From positions 3,472,001 to 3,536,000 of the forward strand of contig NZ_CP147520.1 in the NCBI RefSeq assembly GCF_037201975.1: a DNA stretch of 64,000 bases, written 5' to 3'. Positions within the stretch are counted from its first letter, which is position 1. Each line of letters opens with the position of its first letter. This document shows, in pieces, positions 35,343 through 43,407 of this stretch. The position numbers and the translations under genes are program-made. The stretch comes from Streptomyces sp. TG1A-60 (lineage in GTDB: Bacteria > Actinomycetota > Actinomycetes > Streptomycetales > Streptomycetaceae). The notes under the pieces are model-generated. The model did no database searches and was not told the origin of the DNA. It worked only from the letters and a program-made list of their open reading frames with translations.

Positions 35343-35721
35343 AGGTCGCTCCCGGGGTGGTGCAGTGGTGCGCTGATGCGCATTGGCACTGGAATGGCCA
35401 GTGATGCCAGTGATGCAGTGGTCAACTGCCCCGGATCATAGCTTTGTTCATGTGCTTATGCATGAGCGGATGCCCTTGTGGATGCACAAGCAGATGCACG
35501 TGCACGAGAAGTGGTCCTTCGGTTACAGCACCGGAGAGACGTATGACGGGGCATTCCTGTTCCATCCGCGCGCGTGCGCGTCGTCTCTCCGTACGGGGCT
35601 CGGGACCGCGGGGTTCACGGCGGCGGGGCGGCCGGGCGCGGGATGGCGGGAAACGAGTGGCCCCGGGGAGGTCGTGGATCCTCCCCGGGGCCGGGTGCGC
35701 GCGCTGGCCCGGTGGGCGCCG
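35343..35721. other. Gene-free stretch upstream of DUF397 and downstream of rpsR
   Basis: No gene. It holds GATGC (GCATC on the minus strand) repeats, a TATGAT-like -10 near 35442-35447 (minus), and toward 35700 the end of the rpsR transcript. Confidence 0.5.
35459..35505 (-). promoter_or_regulatory. GCATC iterons upstream of DUF397 gene
   Basis: On the minus strand GCATC lies at 35497, 35485 and 35473 (exactly 12 bp apart), followed by ATGCAT. They are preceded by GTGCACGTGCATCTGC identical to that at 34351-34366. More GCATCACTG repeats occur at about 35400-35420, nearer the gene. Confidence 0.72.
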
Positions 35722-35955
35722 TCAGCGCGAGGAGTACGGCAGGAGTGCCATCTCGCGGGCGTTCTTGATGGCGCGGGCGAGCTGTCGCTGCTGCTGGGCG
35801 GTGACGCGGGTGACCCGGCGGCTGCGGATCTTGCCGCGGTCGGAGATGAACCGCCGCAGCAGGTCGGTGTCCTTGTAGTCGATGTACGTGATCTTGGCCT
35901 GGTCCAACGGGTTGGGGCGGGACTTGGCGGGCTTGCGCTCCGGCTTGCGGGCCAT
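35722..35955 (-). CDS. rpsR: 30S ribosomal protein S18, cysteine-free paralogue
   Basis: The 77-residue S18 contains [40 protein letters not shown] and [20 protein letters not shown]. It has no cysteine, so it is the zinc-independent (C-minus) form. It ends the minus-strand block rpmG-rpmE-cobW-rpsR. From memory, S. coelicolor makes these paralogues under zinc starvation through Zur derepression, freeing zinc from C-plus ribosomal proteins. The stop codon lies near a GC-rich inverted repeat around 35650-35720 (CCCCGGGGAGG...CCTCCCCGGGG) that likely terminates the operon. Confidence 0.96.
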   Translation of the reverse strand: MARKPERKPAKSRPNPLDQAKITYIDYKDTDLLRRFISDRGKIRSRRVTRVTAQQQRQLARAIKNAREMALLPYSSR

Positions 35956-35961
35956 GGTGGT

Positions 35962-37188
35962 TCAGACCTCCAGGAAGGTGTCGAAGGGGCGCGGCAGCCG
36001 CTCCCAGGCGGCGCGTCCGGCGGCGTACTCGGCGTCGGTGAGCAGACAGGACTCCAGGAGCTGTTCGAGTCCGTCGCGGTCCAGGCCCGGCGAGGTGAAG
36101 ACGAGGTGCTGGCAGCGGTCGCCGTGCTCCGGGTGCCAGTCCAGGGCGGCGGCGGCCCGGCGCACCGGCGGGACCATGTCCCAGGCGGCGTCCGGGAGCG
36201 AGGCGAGCCAGGGGCCGACCGACTCCACGCACAGGGCGCCGCCGGCCGCGTCCCAGTGCAACAGGGTGTCGGGGCGCTCGGCCAGCCAGAACCGGCCGCG
36301 GCTGCGGGCCGCCGCGCAGCAGAGGTCTTCGAGTGCGGCGTAGAGCCGTTCCGGGTGGAACGGGCGCGTCCGGTGCCAGACGAGGGTGGTGACGCCGTGC
36401 TCGTCGGCGTCGGTGGGCAGGAGGGCGGAGGCCGGGTGCTGGGCCGCGGCGGCTGCTTCCACGTCGAAGCCGGCGAACGCGGCGTCGACGAGGGCGGGCC
36501 GCAGGAGTCGCGGCGGGTTGTCGACCGCGGGCCGGGTATGGCCGGTCGCGCGGTTCCCCGCGCCCCCTTCAGGGGCGCGGACCTCGCTGCCGACGGGCAC
36601 CCTTCGCGCCGTCGGGTGCAGTTGGGCCAGCAACGCCCGGTCCTCCTCGTCCGCCTCTTCCGAGTCGAGTACGGCCAGGACGGGCGCGTACTCCAGCTGG
36701 CGGGCGAACGTGTCGGCGACGGTGCGCTGGTCGGTGGTGGCGGCTGCGAGGCCCCGGTCGGCGAGGTCGTCGCCGTTGGCGAGGTAGGGCAGGAGGAGGG
36801 CGGGGTCGACGGCCGTCGTGACCGAGGTGAGGCGGAGACCGCTCGCCGCGACCACCTCGGCCATCGCCTTCGGCTCGACCGAGTCCCACAGCTCGACGAC
36901 GGCGAGCCGGGTGAGGCCCGCGTCGGCGAGGCGTTCCAGCTCGGGGACAAGGTCCTCGCGCAGGGCGCAGCACGCGCAGTCGTTGACGAGCGGGGTCTCA
37001 CCGGTGGAGATGAGGCCCGCCGCGTCCCGGACGGTCCGGACGACCCTGGCGTCGGGACCGTCCGTGGCGGTCGAGAGGTCGTGGTGCAGCGCGACGCTGC
37101 CCGGGACCGCGGCGAGCAGCTCCTCGACGGCGGCCCGCCGGGCGTCGGCGTGCAGCCCGCCGACGATCGCGACAGACAGCTGGGTCAC
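35962..37188 (-). CDS. CobW/COG0523-like putative metallochaperone, without canonical P-loop
   Basis: 408 residues. The family CxCC metal site is present (VNDCACCALREDLVPELERL), as are LTRLAVVELWDSVEPKAMAE, TVADTFARQLEYAPVLAVLD and the C-terminal CobW_C region (RPFHPERLYAALEDLC, RGRFWLAERPDTLLHWDAAG). In place of the usual GxxGxGK Walker A, the N-terminus reads VAIVGGLHADARRAAVEELL, with no Lys-Thr, so GTP binding is doubtful. About 30 residues near VGSEVRAPEGGAGNRATG look inserted and match a dispersed repeat. The GTG at 37188 is six bases after the L31 stop. Location in the zinc-stress operon suggests zinc delivery or sensing. Confidence 0.9.
   Translation of the reverse strand: MTQLSVAIVGGLHADARRAAVEELLAAVPGSVALHHDLSTATDGPDARVVRTVRDAAGLISTGETPLVNDCACCALREDLVPELERLADAGLTRLAVVELWDSVEPKAMAEVVAASGLRLTSVTTAVDPALLLPYLANGDDLADRGLAAATTDQRTVADTFARQLEYAPVLAVLDSEEADEEDRALLAQLHPTARRVPVGSEVRAPEGGAGNRATGHTRPAVDNPPRLLRPALVDAAFAGFDVEAAAAAQHPASALLPTDADEHGVTTLVWHRTRPFHPERLYAALEDLCCAAARSRGRFWLAERPDTLLHWDAAGGALCVESVGPWLASLPDAAWDMVPPVRRAAAALDWHPEHGDRCQHLVFTSPGLDRDGLEQLLESCLLTDAEYAAGRAAWERLPRPFDTFLEV
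36544..36581. repeat. Dispersed Streptomyces repeat, copy E, inside cobW
   Basis: Contains GCGCGGTTCCCCGCGCCCCC followed by TTCAGGGGCGCGG, a hairpin-forming string common between Streptomyces genes (from memory). Here it is read in frame as coding sequence. Confidence 0.65.
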
Positions 37189-37193
37189 GTCGG

Positions 37194-37445
37194 TCAGCCC
37201 CGCTTCTTCCCGAACCGCTTCTCGAACTTCTCCACGCGCCCCGCCGTGTCCAGCACGCGCGCGGTGCCCGTGTAGAAGGGATGGCTGACGTTCGAGATCT
37301 CGACGTCGACCACGGGGTAGGTGTTGCCGTCCTCCCACTCGATCGTCTTCTCGCTCGTCATCGTCGAGCGGGTGAGGAAGGTGTGGTTCGCGGCGCGGTC
37401 GCGGAAGACGACGGGCCCGTACGACGGGTGGATGTCCTTCTTCAT
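37194..37445 (-). CDS. rpmE: 50S ribosomal protein L31 type B, cysteine-free
   Basis: The 83-residue type B L31 contains [40 protein letters not shown] and [20 protein letters not shown]. It lacks the CxxC zinc ribbon of the housekeeping L31. It can replace L31 on ribosomes when zinc is low. It follows rpmG by a few bases and precedes cobW, all on the minus strand, so one transcript from the Zur-box region is likely. Confidence 0.96.
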   Translation of the reverse strand: MKKDIHPSYGPVVFRDRAANHTFLTRSTMTSEKTIEWEDGNTYPVVDVEISNVSHPFYTGTARVLDTAGRVEKFEKRFGKKRG

Positions 37446-37451
37446 CGTCGG

Positions 37452-37616
37452 TCAGCGCTCCTCTCGGAAGTCGACGTGGCGGCCGACCATCGGGTCGAAC
37501 TTGCGCAGCGTCAGCCGGTCAGGGTCGTTCCGGCGGTTCTTGCGGGTGACGTAGGTGTAGCCGGTGCCGGCCGTGGACCGGAGTTTGACGACCGGCCGGA
37601 GTTCGTTGCGTGCCAT
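37452..37616 (-). CDS. rpmG: 50S ribosomal protein L33, cysteine-free
   Basis: 54 codons translated by hand from the minus strand: [20 protein letters not shown], then [20 protein letters not shown] and [14 protein letters not shown]. This is L33 without the CxxC pairs. It is first in the rpmG-rpmE-cobW-rpsR operon and divergent from rpmB. Its ATG (37616) is 14 bp from the AT-rich Zur-like palindrome. Confidence 0.95.
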   Translation of the reverse strand: MARNELRPVVKLRSTAGTGYTYVTRKNRRNDPDRLTLRKFDPMVGRHVDFREER

Positions 37617-37629
37617 GCTGGTACCTTAC

Positions 37630-37650
37630 TGAAAATGAATTCCATTTACA
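37630..37650. promoter_or_regulatory. Probable Zur box between rpmG and rpmB
   Basis: TGAAAATGAATTCCATTTAC is an AT-rich imperfect palindrome (AAATG-AATTC-CATTT) in a GC-rich region. It lies in the 62-bp gap between the divergent C-minus ribosomal genes, and its form resembles Streptomyces Zur sites. It would let one repressor control both directions. Confidence 0.82.
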
Positions 37651-37678
37651 CAACTCCGCAGAGAGAGGTGCATCACCC

Positions 37679-37915
37679 TTGTCCGCCCACTGCATGCTGA
37701 CCGGCGCCCAGCCCGGCTTCGGCAACCGCATCTCGCACTCCCACCGGCGCACGTCCCGCCGCTTCGACCCGAACATCCAGTCCAAGCGCTACTGGCTGCC
37801 CAGCGAGAACCGCCATGTGCGGCTCCGGCTGAGCACCAAGGGGATCAAGACCGTGGACGTCATCGGCGTCGAGGCCGCCGTCGCGCGGATCCGCGCGCGC
37901 GGCGTGAAGATCTGA
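37679..37915 (+). CDS. rpmB: 50S ribosomal protein L28 paralogue
   Basis: The 78-residue L28 contains [40 protein letters not shown] and [16 protein letters not shown]. It has a single Cys and no CxxC pair. The start appears to be a TTG at 37679 preceded by GAGAGAGGTG; it gives exactly the expected length, whereas upstream ATG/GTG codons in the frame add non-family residues. It is the first plus-strand gene after the Zur-like box and is followed 13 bp later by rpsN. Confidence 0.94.
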   Translation: MSAHCMLTGAQPGFGNRISHSHRRTSRRFDPNIQSKRYWLPSENRHVRLRLSTKGIKTVDVIGVEAAVARIRARGVKI

Positions 37916-37928
37916 GAGGGCGGGGCCG

Positions 37929-38234
37929 ATGGCGAAGAAGAGCAAGATCGCGAAGAACGAGAAGCGGCAGGAGATCGTCGCCCGGTACGCCGCACGGCGG
38001 GCCGAGCTGAAGGAGATCATCCGCCGTCCGTCCTCGATGGAGACCGAACGCGCCGACGCCCAGCGGGAGTTGAACAGGCAGCCACGCGACGCCAGCGCCA
38101 CCCGGGTACGCAACCGCGACCAGGTCGACGGGCGGCCCCGCGGCTACTTCCGGACGTTCGGACTGTCCCGGGTGAGCCTGAGGGAACAGGCACACGCCGG
38201 GTTCCTGCCGGGGGTGCGCAAGTCGTCCTGGTGA
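37929..38234 (+). CDS. rpsN: 30S ribosomal protein S14, cysteine-free
   Basis: The 101-residue long-type S14 contains [40 protein letters not shown] and [20 protein letters not shown]. It is the C-minus form without zinc ligands. Co-transcribed with rpmB, it would replace the zinc-binding S14 under zinc limitation. A 262-bp gene-free gap follows, with GC-rich inverted segments. Confidence 0.96.
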   Translation: MAKKSKIAKNEKRQEIVARYAARRAELKEIIRRPSSMETERADAQRELNRQPRDASATRVRNRDQVDGRPRGYFRTFGLSRVSLREQAHAGFLPGVRKSSW

Positions 38235-38496
38235 GGGGCGGGGGTGGCGTGGCGGAGCCGGTCCCCTGGCGGGGGGCGCACGTCGTCCTGTCGACAGCCG
38301 GGGGCGGTGGATGCCGGGTTCCGTGCCGGGGATGTACACGTCACCCCGGTAGTGGTCGGTCCCGAGCGTGGCCCGCCTCGCGGTCGTCGCCCTCGGAGTT
38401 CTCACAGTTTCCGGCCGTTTTCCGACAGGGCACTCCTGGTAGCTTGCCGCTGTCGCCGCGGCGACCGGAACCGGCCACACCTTTGGGAGATCTCCA

Positions 38497-39042
38497 GTGA
38501 CTACGGCGATGACGGCAAGGCCTGTGACCAGGGCGACCTCCGCCCGTCGGCGCGTGCGCCTCGCGACCGCGGCGGCCGGGCTCGCGGCCGCACTCGTGCT
38601 GACCGGATGCAGCGGTGGCGACGGCGGCTCCGAGACCGAGCAGTCGGCCACCCCGACGGCCACGAAGAGCGCGGACGGCGGCGGCTCCGGGGACTCCTCC
38701 GGCGCCGAGACCGGGCTGCAGGGCAACTGGCTGGCCACGACCGGTGGCAAGGCGGTCGCCCTGTTCGTCAACGGCGACGAGGTCGGGCTCTTCGTGGACA
38801 CCTCGGTGTGCGGCGGCAAGATCTCCGACGGGGCGGACACGCAGACGATCAGCCTCACGTGCCAGGACGGCGGCGACGACCGCACCGAGGGCACGGTCGA
38901 CTCGGTCGGCGCCGAGTCCCTCACGATCACGTGGAAGGGCGGCGTCGGCGAGGAGACGTTCCAGAAGGCCGAGGGGTCACTGCCGTCGGGGCTGCCGTCG
39001 GGGCTGCCGACGGATCTGCCCACGGCGGGCCTCGGGTCGTAG
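38497..39042 (+). CDS. Predicted lipoprotein of unknown function
   Basis: 181 residues. A signal peptide ends in the lipobox LVLTGC (Cys at about residue 44), followed by a Gly/Ser/Thr-rich linker. A small globular domain comes next with GLQGNWLATTGGKAVALFVN, DTSVCGGKISDG and ISLTCQDGGDDRTEGTVDSV; two Cys may pair. It ends SLPSGLPSGLPTDLPTAG. The GTG at 38497 has GGGAGA upstream. No domain was recognised. It sits just before another small lipoprotein gene, but a hairpin lies between them. Confidence 0.82.
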   Translation: MTTAMTARPVTRATSARRRVRLATAAAGLAAALVLTGCSGGDGGSETEQSATPTATKSADGGGSGDSSGAETGLQGNWLATTGGKAVALFVNGDEVGLFVDTSVCGGKISDGADTQTISLTCQDGGDDRTEGTVDSVGAESLTITWKGGVGEETFQKAEGSLPSGLPSGLPTDLPTAGLGS

Positions 39043-39057
39043 ATCATGTGGTGAACA

Positions 39058-39085
39058 GGCCGCGGAACCACCGGGTTTCGCGGCC
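39058..39085 (+). terminator. Hairpin between lipoprotein genes
   Basis: Twelve-base stem with one mismatch (39058-39069 with 39074-39085), 16 bp past the stop of the first lipoprotein gene. Confidence 0.6.
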
Positions 39086-39141
39086 CGTTCGCACGACACA
39101 CCACCACCTGCTGTGACAGCCACGAACCTCACGGGAACCCC

Positions 39142-39690
39142 ATGCGCACCGCTCCGACCACCCTCGCCGCCACCCTCCTCGCGGCCCTCGCGCTGACCGC
39201 GTGCAGCAGCAGTGAGGGCGGGGGTGAGGCGAGCGCGACGAACACCGCCGACAGCGCGAAGGGGACCGCCTGTACGGCCGCGCGGGCCGCCTTCGAGGTG
39301 GGCCCCAGCAGCGCCGCCCCGGCCACGGGCGACGAGGGCGCCGTGCCGGTCACCGTCACCAACGCCAGCGGCGCCGCCTGCACGCTGAAGGGCGTCGCCG
39401 CGGTCGACCTGTTCGCCGGCGACAGGTCCTGGGCCCTGGAGCCGCAGGAGGGCGCGTCCGAGGCGGCCGAACTGACGCTGGAGGACGGTCAGTCGGTGAC
39501 GTTCACCATCTCGTACGTGCGCGGGGCCGCCGGTGACGCGGAGAAGGGCGCCGACGTGGACGAGCTGAAGGTCGCCCTGCCCGGAGACAGCGAGGTCAAG
39601 AGCTTCAAGTGGCCGGACCCCGAGGTCGCGGTCACGTCCGGGAACACGCTCGACGCGACCGTGGGCCCCTTCCTGCCCATCGGTGACTGA
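39142..39690 (+). CDS. Predicted lipoprotein, DUF4232-like
   Basis: 182 residues. The signal peptide MRTAPTTLAATLLAALALTAC has lipobox LTAC (Cys at about residue 21), then a Ser/Gly/Ala-rich spacer. An immunoglobulin-like all-beta domain follows with VPVTVTNASGAACTLKGVAA and TLEDGQSVTFTISYVRG. This resembles the DUF4232 secreted domain of actinobacteria; the two Cys (GTACTAAR, AACTLKG) could form the family disulphide. Function is unknown. It is a monocistronic gene, convergent with the DUF2786 gene. Confidence 0.8.
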   Translation: MRTAPTTLAATLLAALALTACSSSEGGGEASATNTADSAKGTACTAARAAFEVGPSSAAPATGDEGAVPVTVTNASGAACTLKGVAAVDLFAGDRSWALEPQEGASEAAELTLEDGQSVTFTISYVRGAAGDAEKGADVDELKVALPGDSEVKSFKWPDPEVAVTSGNTLDATVGPFLPIGD

Positions 39691-39859
39691 GAGCCCGTCG
39701 GGTGACCTCCGGTCGTCAGGCGAACGGGCCCTGGTGCGTGCGATCGCAAGGCACCGGAGCATCCTCAGAGCGGAGTCATGAGGGCGTTTCGGCAACGCGG
39801 CGAGCGTGCGTGCCAGGGTTCGGGCGCCAGACAGGAGAGGTCACCCGACGGGCTCTCCG

Positions 39860-41056
39860 TCACGACGGCAGCCGGGGCCGGGCCCTGACCTGCGCCCGGT
39901 CCGCCGCCTCGGACCCCTGCCGCCAGCCGGCGGCGTCGCTGACGCCCCGGACGCGGGTGGTGACGGTCTCCGGGAACATACGGGTGAACTGCTCGCGGAC
40001 GGCGACGTCGCGGGCGGCGAGGACGGGCAGGAGGCCGGGCCCCGGGGCACCGGACCCGGGGCCACCCGCACCCGCGGCCTCCCCCTCCGCCTCGGCCTCC
40101 GCGACCTGCGCATCGGCGACCGCCGCGAGCCGGTCGCCGATGCGGTGGGCGTACGCGGCCAGGAAGGACTGCCGGAAGGTCTTCGTCCGCTTGCGTCCGC
40201 CCTTGCGCTGAGCCGCTTCCGCCCTGGCCATCGCGGTGGTGGCCTGGACGAGGAGCGAGGCGTGAAGCAGCTCGACCACCTCCAGGTCGGCCTCGAAACC
40301 GACGACCGTGGAGAAGCCGAGGGCCTCGTTCCAGACGGCCTCGCAGCGGTTGGCCCGGGCCACCGCGTCCAGAAGCACCGCCTTCGCCGTCTCGTACGGC
40401 GGCTCGACACCGATCCGGCAGGCACCGGGCGCGTCCTTGCTGTGGGCGCGGGCCGCGAGCAGCGCCTCGTCGATGCTGTGCCGTGCCATCAGCTCCTGCG
40501 CCTTGGCACTGAGCGCCTCCGCCTCCTCCGGGAACCCGGTGGCCTCCGCCTTGGCGAGGAGGGCTCGGACCCGGGCGAGCATGCGGGACTCGGGGTGGTG
40601 CGGCGTGCTCGCCGCCCGGGGGCGGTCCAGGGGTTCGAGAGTGGGCAGGCGCAGGAGCAGGCGGTACAGCTCCAGGGCGGCGGTGGCGTACGAGAAACGG
40701 TCCGTGCGGGCGGGCCGCGCGGCGAGGGCCCTGACGTCGTCGAGCTGGGCGGCCCAGCGGGGGCTCGGCGGCTGCGGCTTCGCGCTCGCCTGCCCCTCCT
40801 CGTGCTCCTCCACGACGAGCCGCGCGAGAAGGCGTACGTGCGCGTCCTCCAGCTCACGGCGCGTGAGCCGTACGACGTCCGCCGGCTGCCAGCCGCGACG
40901 CCAGGCACCGGCCACGAACTCCCGTCCGCGCCGCGCGACTTCCGCGTCCGCCGCCGGGTCGGCTGCGAGGAGGGAGGCGCCGGTGTCGAGGGCGGCTTCG
41001 GTGTCGGCGTAGAGGGCCGCCGCGAAGGCGCGGTCCACCGTGCTGGTCGTACTCAC
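39860..41056 (-). CDS. DUF2786 domain-containing protein
   Basis: 398 residues. The DUF2786 signature is RVRALLAKAEATGFPEEAEA followed by LSAKAQELMARHSIDEALLA, with the flanking regions FSYATAALELYRLLLRLPTL and RQSFLAAYAHRIGDRLAAVA. It is typical of a Streptomyces family of unknown role. I chose the GTG at 41056 (VSTTSTVDRAFAAAL); the open frame upstream does not look coding. No clear partner lies next to it. Confidence 0.85.
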   Translation of the reverse strand: MSTTSTVDRAFAAALYADTEAALDTGASLLAADPAADAEVARRGREFVAGAWRRGWQPADVVRLTRRELEDAHVRLLARLVVEEHEEGQASAKPQPPSPRWAAQLDDVRALAARPARTDRFSYATAALELYRLLLRLPTLEPLDRPRAASTPHHPESRMLARVRALLAKAEATGFPEEAEALSAKAQELMARHSIDEALLAARAHSKDAPGACRIGVEPPYETAKAVLLDAVARANRCEAVWNEALGFSTVVGFEADLEVVELLHASLLVQATTAMARAEAAQRKGGRKRTKTFRQSFLAAYAHRIGDRLAAVADAQVAEAEAEGEAAGAGGPGSGAPGPGLLPVLAARDVAVREQFTRMFPETVTTRVRGVSDAAGWRQGSEAADRAQVRARPRLPS

Positions 41057-41161
41057 GTGTTCGATCGTGTCATGGCGCGGGGCGGTGGTAGGGCCGGCCA
41101 TACCTCGGGGACACCCTCCAGAGGTCGTGTGCGGGCGGGCCACGGACACTTCGCTGGAGGC

Positions 41162-41421
41162 ATGACCGCCGAGGCCGCCGGGAACGCCGAGGGCGTGCCC
41201 GCCCACCTCGTTCTCGGCCTCTTCGCCGAACCGGAGGGGCTCGGCGCAGGGCGATCGTCGCCCAGGGTGTCTCCCCCGAGACCGTACGCGACGCCACGAC
41301 GGACCTCCCGCCCCCGGCCGGCCCCGAGGTAACCCTGACCAGGGAGGCCACGGAGGCGGACGTGGCAGAGGCGCCGCGGGCGATGGCGGAGGGGCAGGGA
41401 GAGAAGGAGGGGCAGGCCTAG
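41162..41421 (+). pseudogene. Clp N-terminal (repeat) domain fragment, frameshifted
   Basis: The first frame gives AHLVLGLFAEPEGLGA; after a one-base shift the next frame gives RAIVAQGVSPETVRDATTDL and ends in TAG at 41421. Together these form the Clp N-domain pattern HLVLGLxxEPEGLAARAIxAxG. The 5' part that should precede AHLVLGL is missing or degraded. It is likely a remnant of a small ClpC-N-like gene. Confidence 0.5.
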
Positions 41422-41593
41422 CCAGACGGTCGAGTCCCTGTAGACAGTCGTGCGTACGCAGGAAGGCCAGGAGGACCAGTGCACGCCGGTGCGAGGGGTT
41501 GAGACTTCGTGCACTTCCCCCCGCCGGCACGGGAGCCTCGTGCGTCGTGCTCCCTCCCGCCGTCACCTGATCGGTTGGCCACGGTGAACGGGC

Positions 41594-42859
41594 TCAGTCG
41601 AGCACGAGGGCACGGTCGATGACGACACGGGTGCCGACGGAGCCGAAGCGCTCTCCGCTCTTGTCGCTCCACTCGGTGGGCTCGCCGAGCACGGTGACCT
41701 GCAGCAGGTAGTCACCTCGGGGAAGGACCGGGCTGACGTACCGGTACCCGTCGTCGGGGACCTTGCTGTAGAAGGTGACATAAATCGACGAGATCACCGT
41801 GCCGTCCGTGCTGGTCAGTTCCACCCGGGCGTAGGAGCCGTCGGGCCGGGACCGGCCGACGAGGACGATCCGGCTTCCCGTGAAGGGAATCCCGATGCCG
41901 TCGCCCGTGGTGCCGGACGAGAAGCGGACGTCGGCCTCCCTCCCGGTGAACTCGGCGGGCCGGCAGGTCAGCGGGTCCCAGGCGCCCCAGTACGTGTCGA
42001 TCGCGAGAGTGTCGCCTCGGACGTGGAGCGGCAGCCACACGTAGGTGGCGGCGGACGCCTGGTGCGGGAAGGACCAGCGGTCGCCCATGTAGATCGGGAC
42101 GTCACCGTCCGCCGTGGTGTGCGTGAAGGCGTAGGTGCACTGGGAGTTGCACGTCAGACTCCCCTCGGGCGCGAAGTACCCGCGGTGGGTCCACGGACCC
42201 TCGACCGCAGGAGCGGTCAGGTAGAAGTTGTCGTTGCTCTCCCAGCTGGTCTTCTGCGAGAACATCAGGAAGTAGGTGCCGTCGTGCTTGAGCATGGCCG
42301 GCGACTCGCCGCCACGGGCGATCCCGTCGGCGACGAGCTCCTGGGCGGTGAGGTAGTCCTGGCTCAGGCGGTAGACGTCACCCTCGTGAAGCAGCAGGTA
42401 GCCGGTCCCGTCGTCGTCCTGGAACGTGCCCACGTCCCACCTGCGGACGGGCTCGCCCCGGTGGGTCAGCTCGCCGAGGAAGGTGTACTCGCCGTCGATG
42501 GTGTCGCTGACGGCCACGCAGATGCGAGGGTCCGTGTAACCCGCGTTGTCGGAGTGCATGTACATCATGTAGCGGCCGGTGGAGGGGCACTTCATGACCT
42601 TGACGCGTTCCCCGACGCGGCCGGGGCCCATCAGTCCGTCGGGCTGCACGGGGAGGACGATCCTCTCGAACCGCCAGTTGACCAGGTCGGCGGAGGAGTA
42701 GCAGCTGAAGCCGGCGAACAGGTTGAGGTCGTCGGTCTTGTACTCGCCGAACAGGTAGGAGCGGCCATCCTGTCGCAGCAGGCAGGCACCGTGGGCGTTC
42801 ACCGTCCGCCCCCGGTCGTCGAACCACGGGACCCCGCTCGTCACCGGCATGTCGCTCAC
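41594..42859 (-). CDS. GH43-like predicted glycoside hydrolase
   Basis: 421 residues. The N-terminal ~290 residues show five-bladed beta-propeller features of GH43-type proteins (GACLLRQDGRSYLFGEYKTD, GFSCYSSADLVNWRFERIVL, ESPAMLKHDGTYFLMFSQKT, WGAWDP). The C-terminal ~120 residues form a beta-sandwich-like module (ADVRFSSGTTGDGIGIPFTG). No signal peptide is seen, so it may be cytosolic or exported in another way. The GTG at 42859 follows GGGGAAG; the ATG at 42850 is also possible. The assignment is from overall pattern, without verified catalytic acids. Confidence 0.7.
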   Translation of the reverse strand: MSDMPVTSGVPWFDDRGRTVNAHGACLLRQDGRSYLFGEYKTDDLNLFAGFSCYSSADLVNWRFERIVLPVQPDGLMGPGRVGERVKVMKCPSTGRYMMYMHSDNAGYTDPRICVAVSDTIDGEYTFLGELTHRGEPVRRWDVGTFQDDDGTGYLLLHEGDVYRLSQDYLTAQELVADGIARGGESPAMLKHDGTYFLMFSQKTSWESNDNFYLTAPAVEGPWTHRGYFAPEGSLTCNSQCTYAFTHTTADGDVPIYMGDRWSFPHQASAATYVWLPLHVRGDTLAIDTYWGAWDPLTCRPAEFTGREADVRFSSGTTGDGIGIPFTGSRIVLVGRSRPDGSYARVELTSTDGTVISSIYVTFYSKVPDDGYRYVSPVLPRGDYLLQVTVLGEPTEWSDKSGERFGSVGTRVVIDRALVLD

Positions 42860-43407
42860 AGCTTCCCCTTGCGTGTGGTGCGGAATGAGACCTCGCCCAC
42901 TTGTCGAAAGTGAGCCGTCCTCCACCCGATTCTCCAAGCGCCTCGTGCTCTGCATCCCGCGTGGCCGGGAACAGCTCGACAACTGATGCGGGGCGGAACG
43001 ACTACTCGGGCACAGCTGTGTCTTACCTGGCACCATCATCCCCCGATGTTCCAGTACCGCAACCGCATCTGGAGGGTGTGACCTCGGCGCTCGCAGGGGG
43101 ACCGGCGGTCTCGGGCCTGGCTGCGCCGTCGGTGGCTCAGCGGGCGCTTCCACCGCGAAGCCCAACGCGGCGAGCGACGCCCTGCTGCCCGGCAGCTGTC
43201 GGGCTGAGCCGATGACCGATCGAGTCGGGGCGCCGTCCGGCAGGCCGAGATCCCCAGCACCCCCGACAGACCGCTGTGCGCGTGTCGTCGGGGTGCGCGG
43301 TCGCGTACACGAGGAACGGGTCGGCCACCGGCCCCGCCTGCCCAGCCACGACCACCGGAACCTGAGTATCGGCATCAATGTCAGACCCCCCTGCCACACT
43401 CCCACCC
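42860..43407. other. Gene-free region with possible decayed coding remnants
   Basis: About 550 bp. The minus strand near 43260-43380 reads TQVPVVVAGQAGPVADPFLV, then YATAHPDDTRTAV, which looks protein-like but breaks frame and has no start. I could not name a family. It also contains promoters for the flanking divergent genes. Confidence 0.4.
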
